DNA of 64,000 bases from Nitrospira japonica (GTDB taxonomy: Bacteria; Nitrospirota; Thermodesulfovibrionia; UBA6902): positions 27,677 to 91,676 of the forward strand of contig DYJL01000013.1 of NCBI GenBank assembly GCA_020723105.1. The letters are read 5' to 3'. Position numbers and translations under genes: made by a program. A model generated the notes under the pieces. That model was given only the letters and a program-made list of their open reading frames with translations, was not told the origin of the DNA and ran no database searches. Below are positions 34,398 through 43,540 of the stretch, one piece after another. Each line of letters starts with the position of its first letter. Within the stretch, counting starts at the first letter, position 1.

Positions 34398-35764
34398 TTC
34401 TCGTGGTTGATGATGAACCGCTTCAGAGAGATATTCTGAAAACCATTCTTGATTCCGAAGGTTATGAAACACATATTGCGGCCTCCGGGAAAGAAGCCTT
34501 ACACCTTGCAGCTACTATACATCCGGATGTAATCCTTACAGATCTCAGGATGGAAGGTATGGATGGAATCGAACTGCTTGAGGCGATTCCCAGGAAACCG
34601 TTTGAGCCGTCCATTATCATCATAACAGCTCACGGCACTATTTCTTCAGCCGTAGAAGCGGTCAAGAAAGGAGCCTTTGACTATCTTGCAAAACCGCTGA
34701 ATAAGGACACCCTGCTTTTAAATGTTCGCAGAGCTGTTGAGCGCGCAACCCTTCTCAGAGAAAACATCCAACTGCAAAAAGAACTTTTTAAAAAGTTCAA
34801 CATGGAAGGCATAATCGGCAACTCACTGAAGATGAAGCGGGCTATAGAAGTAATGAGGAAGGCAGCTCCCTCAACGGTAACGGTGCTTATCTATGGAGAA
34901 AGCGGCACCGGAAAGGAACTTGTAGCCAGGGCCATTCACTATAACAGTCAGCGGCGGACCAAACCGTTTACTGCCATTAATTGTTCAGCCATTCCCGACA
35001 ATCTCTTTGAAAGCGAACTGTTTGGATATGAAGCAGGCGCCTTTACCGGCGCAGTAACCAGAAAGGAAGGATTGTTCAAGATAACAGACGGGGGCACCCT
35101 GTTTCTTGATGAGATAGGAGACCTCTCCCTGCCTATGCAAGCAAAACTGCTGCGGGTGCTGCAGGATAAGGAGGTAAGAAGGGTAGGGGGTAAAGAGGCT
35201 ATAAAGGTTGATGTAAGAGTCATAGCGGCTACAAATAAGGAACTTGAAAAAGAACTCCTGGAAGGCAGGTTCAGGGACGATCTTTATTACAGGCTGAAGG
35301 TTGTAAATATAGAGCTTCCCCCTTTGAGAGAGAGGGGAGAAGATATTCCGGATCTGGCCCGGTTTTTCCTGAATAAATATAACAGGGAATTTGGAAGGAG
35401 GATAAAGGCTATTGACCCTGCAGCCTTGAAACTGCTCAGCGAATATCACTGGCCCGGCAACATAAGACAGCTTGAAACAGTGATGGAACGCGCCATTCTG
35501 ATGAATGAAAAGGACATAATAACTGTAAGCGACATAAAGAATGAGTTATGGTCCGGACAGGTGAAAACATCTTTCAGTTTTGATATACCGGATGAGGGAA
35601 TGGATTTTGAACATCTGGAAAAAGAGCTGATAAAGAAGGCGCTCACAAAAGCTAATGGCGTTGCTTCAAAGGCTGCAAAGCTCCTCGGCATGAGTTATAA
35701 AACATTTTTGTACCGGCTTGAGAAGTTTCATCTTAATGAGCAGCCGATAAAGAAAAACGATTAA
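34388..35764 (+). CDS. NtrC-family sigma-54 response regulator
   Basis: 458 residues: an intact receiver (Asp8, Asp9 and acceptor Asp52 in DVILTDLRM), AAA+ with [15 protein letters not shown], the GAFTGA loop and Walker [12 protein letters not shown], and a Fis-type helix-turn-helix (ASKAAKLLGMSYKTFLYRL). Unlike the gene at 20347 it keeps the phosphorylation site and has a kinase partner. The nearest visible sigma-54 promoter not claimed by the hsp20 genes is at 29674; that link is a guess. Confidence 0.94.
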   Translation: MPVILVVDDEPLQRDILKTILDSEGYETHIAASGKEALHLAATIHPDVILTDLRMEGMDGIELLEAIPRKPFEPSIIIITAHGTISSAVEAVKKGAFDYLAKPLNKDTLLLNVRRAVERATLLRENIQLQKELFKKFNMEGIIGNSLKMKRAIEVMRKAAPSTVTVLIYGESGTGKELVARAIHYNSQRRTKPFTAINCSAIPDNLFESELFGYEAGAFTGAVTRKEGLFKITDGGTLFLDEIGDLSLPMQAKLLRVLQDKEVRRVGGKEAIKVDVRVIAATNKELEKELLEGRFRDDLYYRLKVVNIELPPLRERGEDIPDLARFFLNKYNREFGRRIKAIDPAALKLLSEYHWPGNIRQLETVMERAILMNEKDIITVSDIKNELWSGQVKTSFSFDIPDEGMDFEHLEKELIKKALTKANGVASKAAKLLGMSYKTFLYRLEKFHLNEQPIKKND

Positions 35765-35786
35765 ACTAAACTTAAAAGGAGGTTTT

Positions 35787-36230
35787 ATGCTGACAGTAAA
35801 GGATGTCCTAAAGAAGAAAGGAAACGACATATGGTCTATTGGTTCTGGAGAAACGGTATACAAGGCGCTTGAGCTTATGGCTGAGAAAAACATCGGGGCT
35901 TTGCTGGTAATTGATAACGGGCATGTAGTGGGTATTTTTTCAGAACGGGACTATGCGCGCAAGGTAATTCTCAAGGGGAAATCTTCCAGGGAAACATCTG
36001 TTGGGGAATTAATGACGAAAGACGTGTATTCCATAACATCAGATAAATCTGTTGAGGAGTGCCTCGCCTTGATGACAGCCGCACATTGCCGCCATATGCC
36101 TGTTTATGAAAACAATCAATTAGCGGGCCTTGTGACCATAGGGAACGTAGTCAATACTATTATTGCTCAGCAGAAAACAACTATCTCAGACCTCGAAAAT
36201 TATATTACAGGCAGCGGATATCAAACGTAA
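35787..36230 (+). CDS. Two-CBS-domain protein
   Basis: 147 residues made of two CBS motifs (GHVVGIFSERDYARKVILKGK near 47-67 and NQLAGLVTIGNVVN near 112-125), a small adenosyl-nucleotide-binding regulator. It lies 22 bp after the response-regulator gene with an AAAGGAGG site, so probably in the same transcript. Confidence 0.9.
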   Translation: MLTVKDVLKKKGNDIWSIGSGETVYKALELMAEKNIGALLVIDNGHVVGIFSERDYARKVILKGKSSRETSVGELMTKDVYSITSDKSVEECLALMTAAHCRHMPVYENNQLAGLVTIGNVVNTIIAQQKTTISDLENYITGSGYQT

Positions 36231-36240
36231 GGCAGGTAAG

Positions 36241-37053
36241 TTATTTAAGGGTTTCTATATATTCCAGGGCTTCCCGGCTTCTCTTCAGATCCGGGTCGTT
36301 TTTGGCTACTATCCTGAAATGTTTTAAGGCTTCATCTTTTTCACCGGTTCGGAGATAAGCCTTTGCAAGTTCCCAGTGAGCATCCATATAATCTGACATA
36401 ATGCCGGTTGCTTTTCTGAATTCTTCTATTGCGGCGTTGTCATCACCAAGTTTTACATAAACAAGGCCGAGCGTGTAGTTGGCAATATAGAATACAGGGT
36501 TTCTCATCAGGGCCTCTTTAAGATAATTCTCGGCCTGGGAATATTCGCCTTTTCTGTAGTAGGCATATCCCATGCTTGAAAAGGCTTTCTCAGGCGACCT
36601 GTATAAGGGATTGTTTAAAGCGGCCTTGAAGTACTTCAGAGCTTCGTCCCAGTTTTCAAGCTCAAGATATGTAACCCCGAGATTGTTGAGCGCCTCAGAG
36701 TAATTGGGATCTACAGAGATTGCGCGCTGATAATAGGAGATAGATTCGTTATATTTTCTAAACAGCGCGCTGAGATAGCCGAGCTGTTTAAGCGCTTCTT
36801 TGTTTTTGGGATCCAGCAGTATTGCTTTCTGGAATTCAGTATATGCTTCATTGATCTTGCCGTCATTGAAATATGAGTATCCCATTTTATTATGTGCCTC
36901 TGCATATCTTGCGTTCTCAGCATCCTGGACTGTGGCACATGCGGAAAGAAATAGCATACAGATTACAGAATACAGAATACCAAGAAACAAAGTCTGGTAT
37001 CGGGAGGCTGAAATTTTTATTTTAAATAAAATCTGATAGCTGTACTTTGTCAT
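36241..37053 (-). CDS. TPR-repeat lipoprotein
   Basis: 270 residues: a signal with lipobox LSAC, then about six tetratricopeptide repeats in series (for example AHNKMGYSYFNDGKINEAY, ALKQLGYLSALFRKYNES, ALNNLGVTYLELENWDEAL). TPR lipoproteins of this kind act in envelope assembly. The N-terminus before the lipobox is encoded partly by a 7-bp-periodic tract (36955-36981), so the exact start is uncertain. It converges on the CBS gene with a 10-bp gap. Confidence 0.85.
   Translation of the reverse strand: MTKYSYQILFKIKISASRYQTLFLGILYSVICMLFLSACATVQDAENARYAEAHNKMGYSYFNDGKINEAYTEFQKAILLDPKNKEALKQLGYLSALFRKYNESISYYQRAISVDPNYSEALNNLGVTYLELENWDEALKYFKAALNNPLYRSPEKAFSSMGYAYYRKGEYSQAENYLKEALMRNPVFYIANYTLGLVYVKLGDDNAAIEEFRKATGIMSDYMDAHWELAKAYLRTGEKDEALKHFRIVAKNDPDLKRSREALEYIETLK
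36955..36981. repeat. Heptad-periodic tract encoding part of a signal peptide
   Basis: On the plus strand CATACAG, ATTACAG, AATACAG and AATACC follow each other at 7-bp spacing. On the minus strand they supply GILYSVICM of the TPR lipoprotein signal. Confidence 0.6.
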
Positions 37054-37091
37054 CTGTATTCCGTTTGTCTAAACTTACCAGAAAGCTCAAT

Positions 37092-37622
37092 CTAAATCAA
37101 CTCTTTCAATTTTTCTTTGTAGGTTTCAAGCGCTGTTGATCCAAAAAGGACAAAGCGGATTAATTCAATATCAGTATGCTCCCTGAGATAATCAAGCGCT
37201 GTCTTTAGCGCAATCTCTGCAGCTTTTGCAAGAGGATACCTGTAGGCGCCGGTGCTTATTGATGGGAATGCAATACTTTTTATACCTTTGGATGAAGCAA
37301 GTCTCAGGCAGTTTTTATAAGCGTTCTCAAGAAACCTCGATTCATTATGAATTCCATCCCTGTAAACAGGACCAACCGTATGTATCACATATTTTGCCTT
37401 GAGATTTCCTCCGGTTGTTATGACAGCCTCGCCGGTCTCGCATCCGCCAATCTTTATGCATTCCTCAAGGATCTTCGGCCCACCGGCCCTGTGTATGGCG
37501 CCATCAACTCCGCCTCCGCCGAGAAGACTTTTATTAGCCGCATTGACAATCGCTTCAGTGTCCTGCCTTGTTATGTCGCCTTCAACGAGGGATAATGTGC
37601 TTTTGTTGATTCTGATTTCCAT
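37092..37622 (-). CDS. Macro-domain O-acetyl-ADP-ribose deacetylase (YmdB-like)
   Basis: 176 residues forming one macro domain: VEGDITRQDTEAIVNAANKSLLGGGGVDGAIHRAGG at the start, GEAVITTGGNLKAKYVIHTVGP in the middle and SIAFPSISTGAYRYPL later, the ADP-ribose binding loops. It could remove ADP-ribose or acetyl groups from targets. It is not next to any visible DarT-like toxin. Confidence 0.92.
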   Translation of the reverse strand: MEIRINKSTLSLVEGDITRQDTEAIVNAANKSLLGGGGVDGAIHRAGGPKILEECIKIGGCETGEAVITTGGNLKAKYVIHTVGPVYRDGIHNESRFLENAYKNCLRLASSKGIKSIAFPSISTGAYRYPLAKAAEIALKTALDYLREHTDIELIRFVLFGSTALETYKEKLKELI

Positions 37623-37678
37623 ATATATTATTTCTTCGTTTTCCTGGAGACAGTGTATTATACTTTTTTCAAAATATT

Positions 37679-38830
37679 TTAATTCCCTTTTTCAGATACA
37701 ATCTCAATAAATGTCAGTTCGGGCGGGGAAAGAAAACGGACCGGAGGTCCTGCGGTGCCTGCGCCGCGGCTTACATAAATAGCAGCGCCTTTAGGGAGCT
37801 CGGAGTAGCCGGTATGATATTTAAATATAAGAGGGATCAGAAGGTTCACTGGAAATATCTGTCCCTTATGTGTGTGTCCGGAGAGCTGGAGGTCAAAAAG
37901 GCCGATGTTGTCATCAATCACATCAGAGCGGTGCTTCAGCAATATTGTAAATATCCCTGCGGGAAGGCTCGCAAGTATCTCTCTTTCAGTTTTATTGTCA
38001 GCCCCTTTGGACAAGCCATTACCCGTATCGCCCAGATCATCTATTCCCGCAATGTTTATGATTACGTTTACAGTCGTTCCGTTGTTCCGGAGCAGGATGA
38101 AGCCGGATCTTTCAATGAACTTCACAGCATTTCTCAGCCCCGCATAGAACTCATGATTTCCGATAACAGCAAACTTTCCAAGAGGCGCTTTAATATATTG
38201 CAACTTCTCTGTCAGGTAATTTATATGAATTGTTGTTCCGTCAAGAAGATCTCCTGTGGAGACTATTAAATCAGGCTGGGCCTTCTCTATTTCTTTAATA
38301 ACTTTGGTTAGTGTTTTATCTCCGGTAATAATGCCGAGATGCAGGTCGGATATCTGCGCTATTTTAATTCTGTCAACTCCGTGAGGCAGTTTCGAGGTTT
38401 TGACAGTTAATTTTTCAACCCATAGTTTTTTTGCTTCGAAATAGCCGTATATGTTGAATATCAAAGAGAGAAAAAGCGGTATGAAAAGGGTGTAGAGTTG
38501 AGGAACAGTAAGAGAATCAAAATTTTTCCCGGATAAAGACATGACGTGCTGTACCATAAAATTATAAGTGTCTAACAGGAGTGCAAAGGGAGAGAAGACA
38601 ACGATAAGGGCCATCCAGAGATAGCTGATATACAAAAGGAATCTGGATGTTTTTTCAGAACCCCTGAGGCTGTATTGATGTATGAGTACTGGAGAAAAGG
38701 CCATCAACAGTATGGACAGGCCTAAAAGAATATCTTTATATAAGCCCAGACCTGATGCATTTGATACCTTAAGAAATAAATACAGATTTCCCAGGCTGTA
38801 TATTATTGTGAATGACAGGAATATAAGCAT
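37679..38830 (-). CDS. Membrane-anchored metallophosphoesterase
   Basis: 383 residues: four N-terminal membrane helices (up to about 135), then a calcineurin-type domain with ISDLHLG, STGDLLDG, IGNHEFY and LSGHTHKGQ, the complete metal-binding set. Proteins of this layout are YkuE-like and can act on lipid A precursors or phospholipids; the substrate is unknown here. It lies 7 bp after the emrB-like gene. Confidence 0.9.
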   Translation of the reverse strand: MLIFLSFTIIYSLGNLYLFLKVSNASGLGLYKDILLGLSILLMAFSPVLIHQYSLRGSEKTSRFLLYISYLWMALIVVFSPFALLLDTYNFMVQHVMSLSGKNFDSLTVPQLYTLFIPLFLSLIFNIYGYFEAKKLWVEKLTVKTSKLPHGVDRIKIAQISDLHLGIITGDKTLTKVIKEIEKAQPDLIVSTGDLLDGTTIHINYLTEKLQYIKAPLGKFAVIGNHEFYAGLRNAVKFIERSGFILLRNNGTTVNVIINIAGIDDLGDTGNGLSKGADNKTEREILASLPAGIFTILLKHRSDVIDDNIGLFDLQLSGHTHKGQIFPVNLLIPLIFKYHTGYSELPKGAAIYVSRGAGTAGPPVRFLSPPELTFIEIVSEKGN

Positions 38831-38837
38831 CAGTCTT

Positions 38838-40343
38838 TTATGTTTTTCTTCTCATAAATAACAGGAGAGGGAGGGTGCATGTCATAAGTATGCTCAGAAG
38901 ATAAAAGGCGTCATTAAAGGACAGCATAGAGGCCTGTCTCAACAACTGTCCGTAAATACTGCTGAGCCCTGCCTGCAGTGAAGTGACTGCATCAAATCCC
39001 TTTTGCTGTAAAGTTTGTGTCAACTGTGACGAAGTAATCTGATAGCCTCTGTCAAAGGGCGTGAGATGTTCTGCGAGATGTGTCTGATGGAATTGCGCAC
39101 GCCTTGCTATCATGGTCGTAATGAAGGCCACGCCAAAACTGCCGCCAAGGTTTCTGAGAAGATTGTATATCCCTGTTGCATTACCCATGTCTTCCTTCCT
39201 GATGCCTGACATGGTCATGGTTGTAAGGGGGATAAAAATAAAGCCCATCCCGACACCCAGCACAAGCCTCGGCCAGATAATGGTATTGAAATCAGCAGCA
39301 AGACTGAAATCTGACATGAGATAGGTAGAGTATGCAGATACAAGTATGCCAAACCCGAGCAGGCCTTTTGGATTTACCTTTGTCACAAGCCTTCCTGCCA
39401 TCGGCATGGCAATAAGTGTTGCTATGCCACCGGGCCCGAGCACTATACCGGCAAGAGTTGCAGTATATCCCATGAGGATCTGAAGGTAAATGGGCAGTAG
39501 CACGATGCTGCCAAACAGGTTAAAGAATGCAAAGAACATTATGAGGTTGCCTGTGCTGAATGTGACGTTCCTGAATGCCTTCAGGTTTACTATGGGATGT
39601 TCAGCGTACAATTCGGTAATCACAAACAGTATCAAAGAGGTTACCGAGATTATGCTCAGCCACGTTATAAAATCTGATGAGAACCAGTCCGATCTCTCTC
39701 CCTTATCAAGGACTATCTGCAGGCATCCAAGCGCTGTTGCAAGAAATGCAAGCCCCCAGTAGTCAATCTTCATCTTCATCCGTTTCATGTACGGAGGGTC
39801 CATTATTACAAAGGCCACAAGCAGTATGGATATGAGGCCTATAGGAATATTTATGAAAAAGATCCAGCGCCAGGACCAGTTATCAGTAATCCAGCCTCCA
39901 AGAAGTGGCCCGATTATGGGCCCGAACATAATGCCGACACCAAATATTGCCATTGCCATACCATGCTGCTTTTGCGGGAAGGTCTCAAGCAGTATGGACT
40001 GTGACAAAGGCTGCAGTGCCCCGCCTCCAACGCCCTGAAGTACCCGGAACAACACGAGGCTTTCCAGACTCCACGCAAAGCCGCAGAGCAGGGAACTCAG
40101 AGTAAACAGAGCGATAGAAGCTATCATATAGCGTTTTCTTCCGAAGTACCTGCTCAGCCATCCTGTCATCGGGATGATGATTGCGTTGGACACAAGATAG
40201 GATGTTATGGTCCAGGTAGATTCGTCAATGCCCGCAGACAGGCTCCCGCGTATGTGATCGAGAGAGACATTGACAACAGAGGTATCAATTATCTCTATCA
40301 AAGTAGGGAGCATTACTGTAAAAGCAATAAGCCACTTGTTCAT
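38838..40343 (-). CDS. emrB: MFS multidrug exporter, DHA2/EmrB family
   Basis: 501 residues with about 14 membrane helices. Signatures include LPTLIEIIDTSVVNVSLDHI in helix 1, WLSRYFGRKRYMI (motif A) and GVGIMFGPIIGPLLGGWI (motif C of antiporters). It directly follows the emrA-like adaptor (start 1 bp after its stop), so the two form a proton-driven efflux pair, needing an outer-membrane channel such as the TolC at 49158. Confidence 0.93.
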   Translation of the reverse strand: MNKWLIAFTVMLPTLIEIIDTSVVNVSLDHIRGSLSAGIDESTWTITSYLVSNAIIIPMTGWLSRYFGRKRYMIASIALFTLSSLLCGFAWSLESLVLFRVLQGVGGGALQPLSQSILLETFPQKQHGMAMAIFGVGIMFGPIIGPLLGGWITDNWSWRWIFFINIPIGLISILLVAFVIMDPPYMKRMKMKIDYWGLAFLATALGCLQIVLDKGERSDWFSSDFITWLSIISVTSLILFVITELYAEHPIVNLKAFRNVTFSTGNLIMFFAFFNLFGSIVLLPIYLQILMGYTATLAGIVLGPGGIATLIAMPMAGRLVTKVNPKGLLGFGILVSAYSTYLMSDFSLAADFNTIIWPRLVLGVGMGFIFIPLTTMTMSGIRKEDMGNATGIYNLLRNLGGSFGVAFITTMIARRAQFHQTHLAEHLTPFDRGYQITSSQLTQTLQQKGFDAVTSLQAGLSSIYGQLLRQASMLSFNDAFYLLSILMTCTLPLLLFMRRKT

Positions 40344-41441
40344 TTACTCAACCAGTATTGTCGGCTCCACGGACATGCCTATTCTCAGGATATGCTGCTG
40401 GTCCGTATCTTTGTCAAGGACGATCTTTACGGGGATTCTCTGTACTACTTTGACAAAATTCCCTGTGGCATTTTCCGGCGGGAACAGAGAAAATGCCGCA
40501 CCGGTGCCGGCCATTATGCTTTCTACTTTACCTTTAAATTTTTTATCAGGATAGGTATCAACTTTTATTTCAACAGCCTGCCCCGGCTTTACTTTCTCAA
40601 GCTGCGTTTCTTTATAGTTAGCAACAACATGCACATCATCAAGCGAGACAATCGCCATGACAGGCTGCCCCGCCTGAATCTGATTCCCGGTTTCAATTGT
40701 CTTTTTTGTCACATAGCCATTTGCCGGAGCGTAAATTTTTGTATACTCCAAGCCGAGCTTTGCTGCTTCCAGTAGGGCTTCTTTCTGCATTATGGCTGAC
40801 AGCAGGACCATTTTTTCCGCCTCAATCTGTTTCAGGACGGATTGTTGAGTTTCGACGGATAACATTGAATATCTCAATCCTTCCGTAGAAGCCTTTTCCA
40901 TGGCAAGAGCGGATTTATATGATGTTACTGTCTTTTCATATTTCTCCAGTGGAACTAAATCTTCTTTATAAAGACGTTCTATCCTTTTCATATCGGATTC
41001 GGCCTGCTGGAGACTGGCCTGCTGGCTTTCATTAAGCCCTTTAATGGCGTTAGCCCGCGCGCTTAACTCAGCCGCCTGTTTTTTTACAGATTCTGTCTTT
41101 GCATCAAGCTCTGACAATTTTGCTTTCTCAGCAGCGAGGGCCGACGTTGCCTCCTTTACTTTTACATCATAATCAACAGAATCCAGTTCAAGAAGGAGCC
41201 CCCCTTTTTTTACATACTGATTTGACGTTACATAGATATTTTTTATCGTTCCCGGAACCTTTGATGCAATTGTGTGTATGTCGCCTTCAATAAATGCATC
41301 ATCTGTTGTGATGTGAGTTTCTTTGTACTGGACATAAAGGTAGCCTATGATAATGCCTGCTATTGCAATAAGTGCAAAAACTGCAACAGCTATTTTCTTT
41401 CTCTTGTGATTTCCCGAAACTTCTTTTTTGGTTTCTTCCAT
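40344..41441 (-). CDS. emrA: EmrA-like HlyD-family membrane fusion protein
   Basis: 365 residues from the start I prefer (MEETKKEVSG, GAGAGG-like site 6 bases before it). An ATG 10 codons upstream lies inside a palindromic repeat. One N-terminal helix, then HHTDDAFIEGDIHTI-type entry (THITTDDAFIEGD), a long coiled coil and a barrel with GNQIQAGQPVMAIVSLDDVHVVANYKE, the classic EmrA pattern. Confidence 0.92.
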   Translation of the reverse strand: MEETKKEVSGNHKRKKIAVAVFALIAIAGIIIGYLYVQYKETHITTDDAFIEGDIHTIASKVPGTIKNIYVTSNQYVKKGGLLLELDSVDYDVKVKEATSALAAEKAKLSELDAKTESVKKQAAELSARANAIKGLNESQQASLQQAESDMKRIERLYKEDLVPLEKYEKTVTSYKSALAMEKASTEGLRYSMLSVETQQSVLKQIEAEKMVLLSAIMQKEALLEAAKLGLEYTKIYAPANGYVTKKTIETGNQIQAGQPVMAIVSLDDVHVVANYKETQLEKVKPGQAVEIKVDTYPDKKFKGKVESIMAGTGAAFSLFPPENATGNFVKVVQRIPVKIVLDKDTDQQHILRIGMSVEPTILVE

Positions 41442-41466
41442 TTTCACCTCTCCGATTTTCTCCTCC

Positions 41467-41489
41467 GTCATTCCGGCTTGTCCGGAATC
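41467..41489. repeat. Palindromic repeat upstream of emrA
   Basis: GTCATTCCGGCTTGTCCGGAATC is an ATTCCGG/CCGGAAT palindrome, the same family as in mnmE and ahead of glnA. It gives a false upstream ATG for emrA. Confidence 0.6.
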
Positions 41490-41519
41490 TTCTAAGGGCT
41501 CGACACCGCCGTGCCCCTA

Positions 41520-41561
41520 CTTAACCCATAACCTATTACCTCATAATCCATAACTCTTATT
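41520..41561. repeat. Heptad-periodic tract between emrA and the ABC permease
   Basis: CTTAACC, CATAACC, TATTACC, TCATAAT, CCATAAC and TCTTATT run in 7-bp steps, filling the gap between the two genes almost completely. Confidence 0.6.
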
Positions 41562-42786
41562 CATACCTCAAGGCCTCTATCGGGTCAAGCTGCGAGGCCT
41601 TATAAGCCGGATAAAACCCGAAGAATACCCCGACCAGCCCTGAGAAACTGAAGGCCAGCAGGATAGAAGAAGGCGATACCAGCGTGGTCCATCCGGCAAA
41701 TTCTGACAGTATATGGGAAGTCGAAATACCAGCTATGATACCGATGATTCCTCCTATAAATGACAGGATGAGGGCCTCGATAAGGAACTGGAACCTTATA
41801 TCCCAGGCCCTGGCACCTACTGCCATTCTGATGCCTATCTCTCTGGTTCTTTCGGTTACTGACACGAGCATGATGTTCATGATACCGATGCCGCCGACAA
41901 GCAGAGAGACTGATGCTATGGAGCCGAGTAACAGAGCCATAACCTTTGTGGCCTGTTCTGCCATCTGCATCATCTGTGTGAGATTCCTGACGGTAAAGTC
42001 ATTCTCCTCCCTGGGCCCGATATGATGCCTTTGCCTGAGGAGGTCATTTATCTGCCTTTCCGCTGTTGCCAGGCTTTCGGTGCTTTTGGCTTTTACCATG
42101 ATGGTCCTCACGGATCCCGGAGTTGCGCTCCGGAAGAGCTTTTTCTGCGCAGTTGTTACGGGTACATAAACAGTATCATCCTGGTCCTGTCCGATGGGTG
42201 ATTGTCCCTTGCTCTGAAGAACGCCGATTACTGTAAAAGGCACTTTCTTTATCCTGATAATTTTACCAACGGGATTTATATTTCCAAAGATATTATCTAC
42301 TACGGTCTGTCCTAATAAACATACCTTCGCAGCGCCTCTGATATCCTGTTCAGTAAAGATCCTTCCGGCAGATAAGGGCCAGTCTCTTACGTCCAGCATA
42401 TTTGGAGTTGTGCCCACTACACCTGTGGCCCAGTTCTGGTTGCCATAAACAATCTGTGCGGTTCCGCTGACTACCGGAGACACATTCTCTACGGCTGAAC
42501 ATTCTTTTAATATGGCTTCAGCGTCTCCCGTTGTAAGCCGGGATGAAGTTCCTAAACCCATCCTGACGCCGCCTGCAGTGGTTGTTCCGGGAATAATTAT
42601 GATAAGATTGCTGCCTATGCTTGAAATCTGCTGCTCTATCTGTTTGCTGGCGCCTGTTCCGACGGCTAACATAGCGATAACCGCACCTGCTCCGATAATG
42701 ACTCCGAGCATCGTGAGCGCCGAACGCATCTTGTTCACACGCAGCGCCCTGAGCGATATTTTTAATGTCGAGGATATGTTTATCAT
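41557..42786 (-). CDS. MacB-type ABC permease (FtsX-like), without fused ATPase
   Basis: 409 residues from the MINISSTLK start: one N-terminal helix, a MacB periplasmic domain, and three C-terminal helices (VSLLVGGIGIMNIMLVSVTERTREIGIRMA and later helices). The earlier in-frame ATG at 42837 lies within a repeat that encodes only GTAGGGGC-type sequence, so it is not used. It forms a tripartite exporter with the ATPase and adaptor genes upstream. Confidence 0.92.
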   Translation of the reverse strand: MINISSTLKISLRALRVNKMRSALTMLGVIIGAGAVIAMLAVGTGASKQIEQQISSIGSNLIIIIPGTTTAGGVRMGLGTSSRLTTGDAEAILKECSAVENVSPVVSGTAQIVYGNQNWATGVVGTTPNMLDVRDWPLSAGRIFTEQDIRGAAKVCLLGQTVVDNIFGNINPVGKIIRIKKVPFTVIGVLQSKGQSPIGQDQDDTVYVPVTTAQKKLFRSATPGSVRTIMVKAKSTESLATAERQINDLLRQRHHIGPREENDFTVRNLTQMMQMAEQATKVMALLLGSIASVSLLVGGIGIMNIMLVSVTERTREIGIRMAVGARAWDIRFQFLIEALILSFIGGIIGIIAGISTSHILSEFAGWTTLVSPSSILLAFSFSGLVGVFFGFYPAYKASQLDPIEALRYE

Positions 42787-42795
42787 ATTTTTTTT

Positions 42796-42853
42796 GTAGG
42801 GGCAACCCTGTGTGGTTGCCCTGAAATGGGCAGGCACACAGGCCTGCCCCTAC
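42796..42853. repeat. GTAGGGGC palindromic repeat between ABC ATPase and permease
   Basis: The halves GTAGGGGCAACCCTGTGTGG and, on the other strand, GTAGGGGCAGGCCTGTGTGC are imperfect complements, making a 58-bp hairpin element. Its end supplies the TAG stop of the ATPase gene, and it reaches to within 10 bp of the permease start, displacing any ribosome binding site. Confidence 0.7.
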
Positions 42854-43539
42854 ATTTTCTTTTTTTCATCACTGACAATGCTGCCGTCAAGAAATCTTAT
42901 TATCCGTTTGCTGTATGCAGCGATATCAGCCTCATGCGTAACAAAAATTACTGTGATATTGGCTTCGGCATTCAGTTCAGCAAAAAGACTCATTATCTCA
43001 GCACTGGTCCTGGTATCGAGATTGCCTGTTGGCTCATCTGCAAGGATTATGGAGGCGCTATTTACAAGCGCCCGGCCTATGGCCACTCTCTGCTGCTGTC
43101 CCCCTGAGAGCTGGCTCGGGTGATGGTTCTCCCGTCCCTTGAGGCCTACGCTGTTCAGCGCTTCCATGGCCCGGGACCTTCTTTCCTTTGCAGACAGCCC
43201 ATTGTAGAGCATGGGAAGTTCAACATTCTCAAGCGCAGAGGTTCTTGAAAGAAGGTTAAAGCCCTGAAAGACGAAACCTATTTTTTTGTTTCTTATCCCT
43301 GCAAGCTGGTCTTTTCCAAGTCCGCTTATGTCTGCGTGGTCCAGAAAATATTTGCCGGTTGTCGGTTTGTCAAGACATCCGAGAATATTCATGAAGGTGG
43401 ATTTGCCGGAGCCGGAAGGCCCCATGATAGCGACAAATTCCCCTTTCTCTATTGTCAGAGATACAGGTCCCAGCGCCTTTACCTCAATGTCGCCGGCTCT
43501 ATAAACTTTTGTAATCTCCTTTGTTTCAATAATTGGCAT
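42850..43539 (-). CDS. MacB/LolD-type ABC transporter ATPase
   Basis: 229 residues, complete: Walker A GPSGSGKST near 40, Q-loop VFQGFNLL, signature LSGGQQQRVAIGRAL near 143, Walker B SIILADEPTGNLD, and His switch FVTHE. The LSGG and TGNLD forms are typical of the LolD/MacB group. Separate from its permease, unlike MacB of E. coli. It starts 1 bp after the adaptor stop. Confidence 0.95.
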   Translation of the reverse strand: MPIIETKEITKVYRAGDIEVKALGPVSLTIEKGEFVAIMGPSGSGKSTFMNILGCLDKPTTGKYFLDHADISGLGKDQLAGIRNKKIGFVFQGFNLLSRTSALENVELPMLYNGLSAKERRSRAMEALNSVGLKGRENHHPSQLSGGQQQRVAIGRALVNSASIILADEPTGNLDTRTSAEIMSLFAELNAEANITVIFVTHEADIAAYSKRIIRFLDGSIVSDEKKKM

Positions 43540-43540
43540 A

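Noticed and set aside
42787..42837. Upstream ATG extending the ABC permease by 17 codons
   Set aside because: The added residues are encoded by the GTAGGGGC repeat, and the family N-terminus begins at MINISS.
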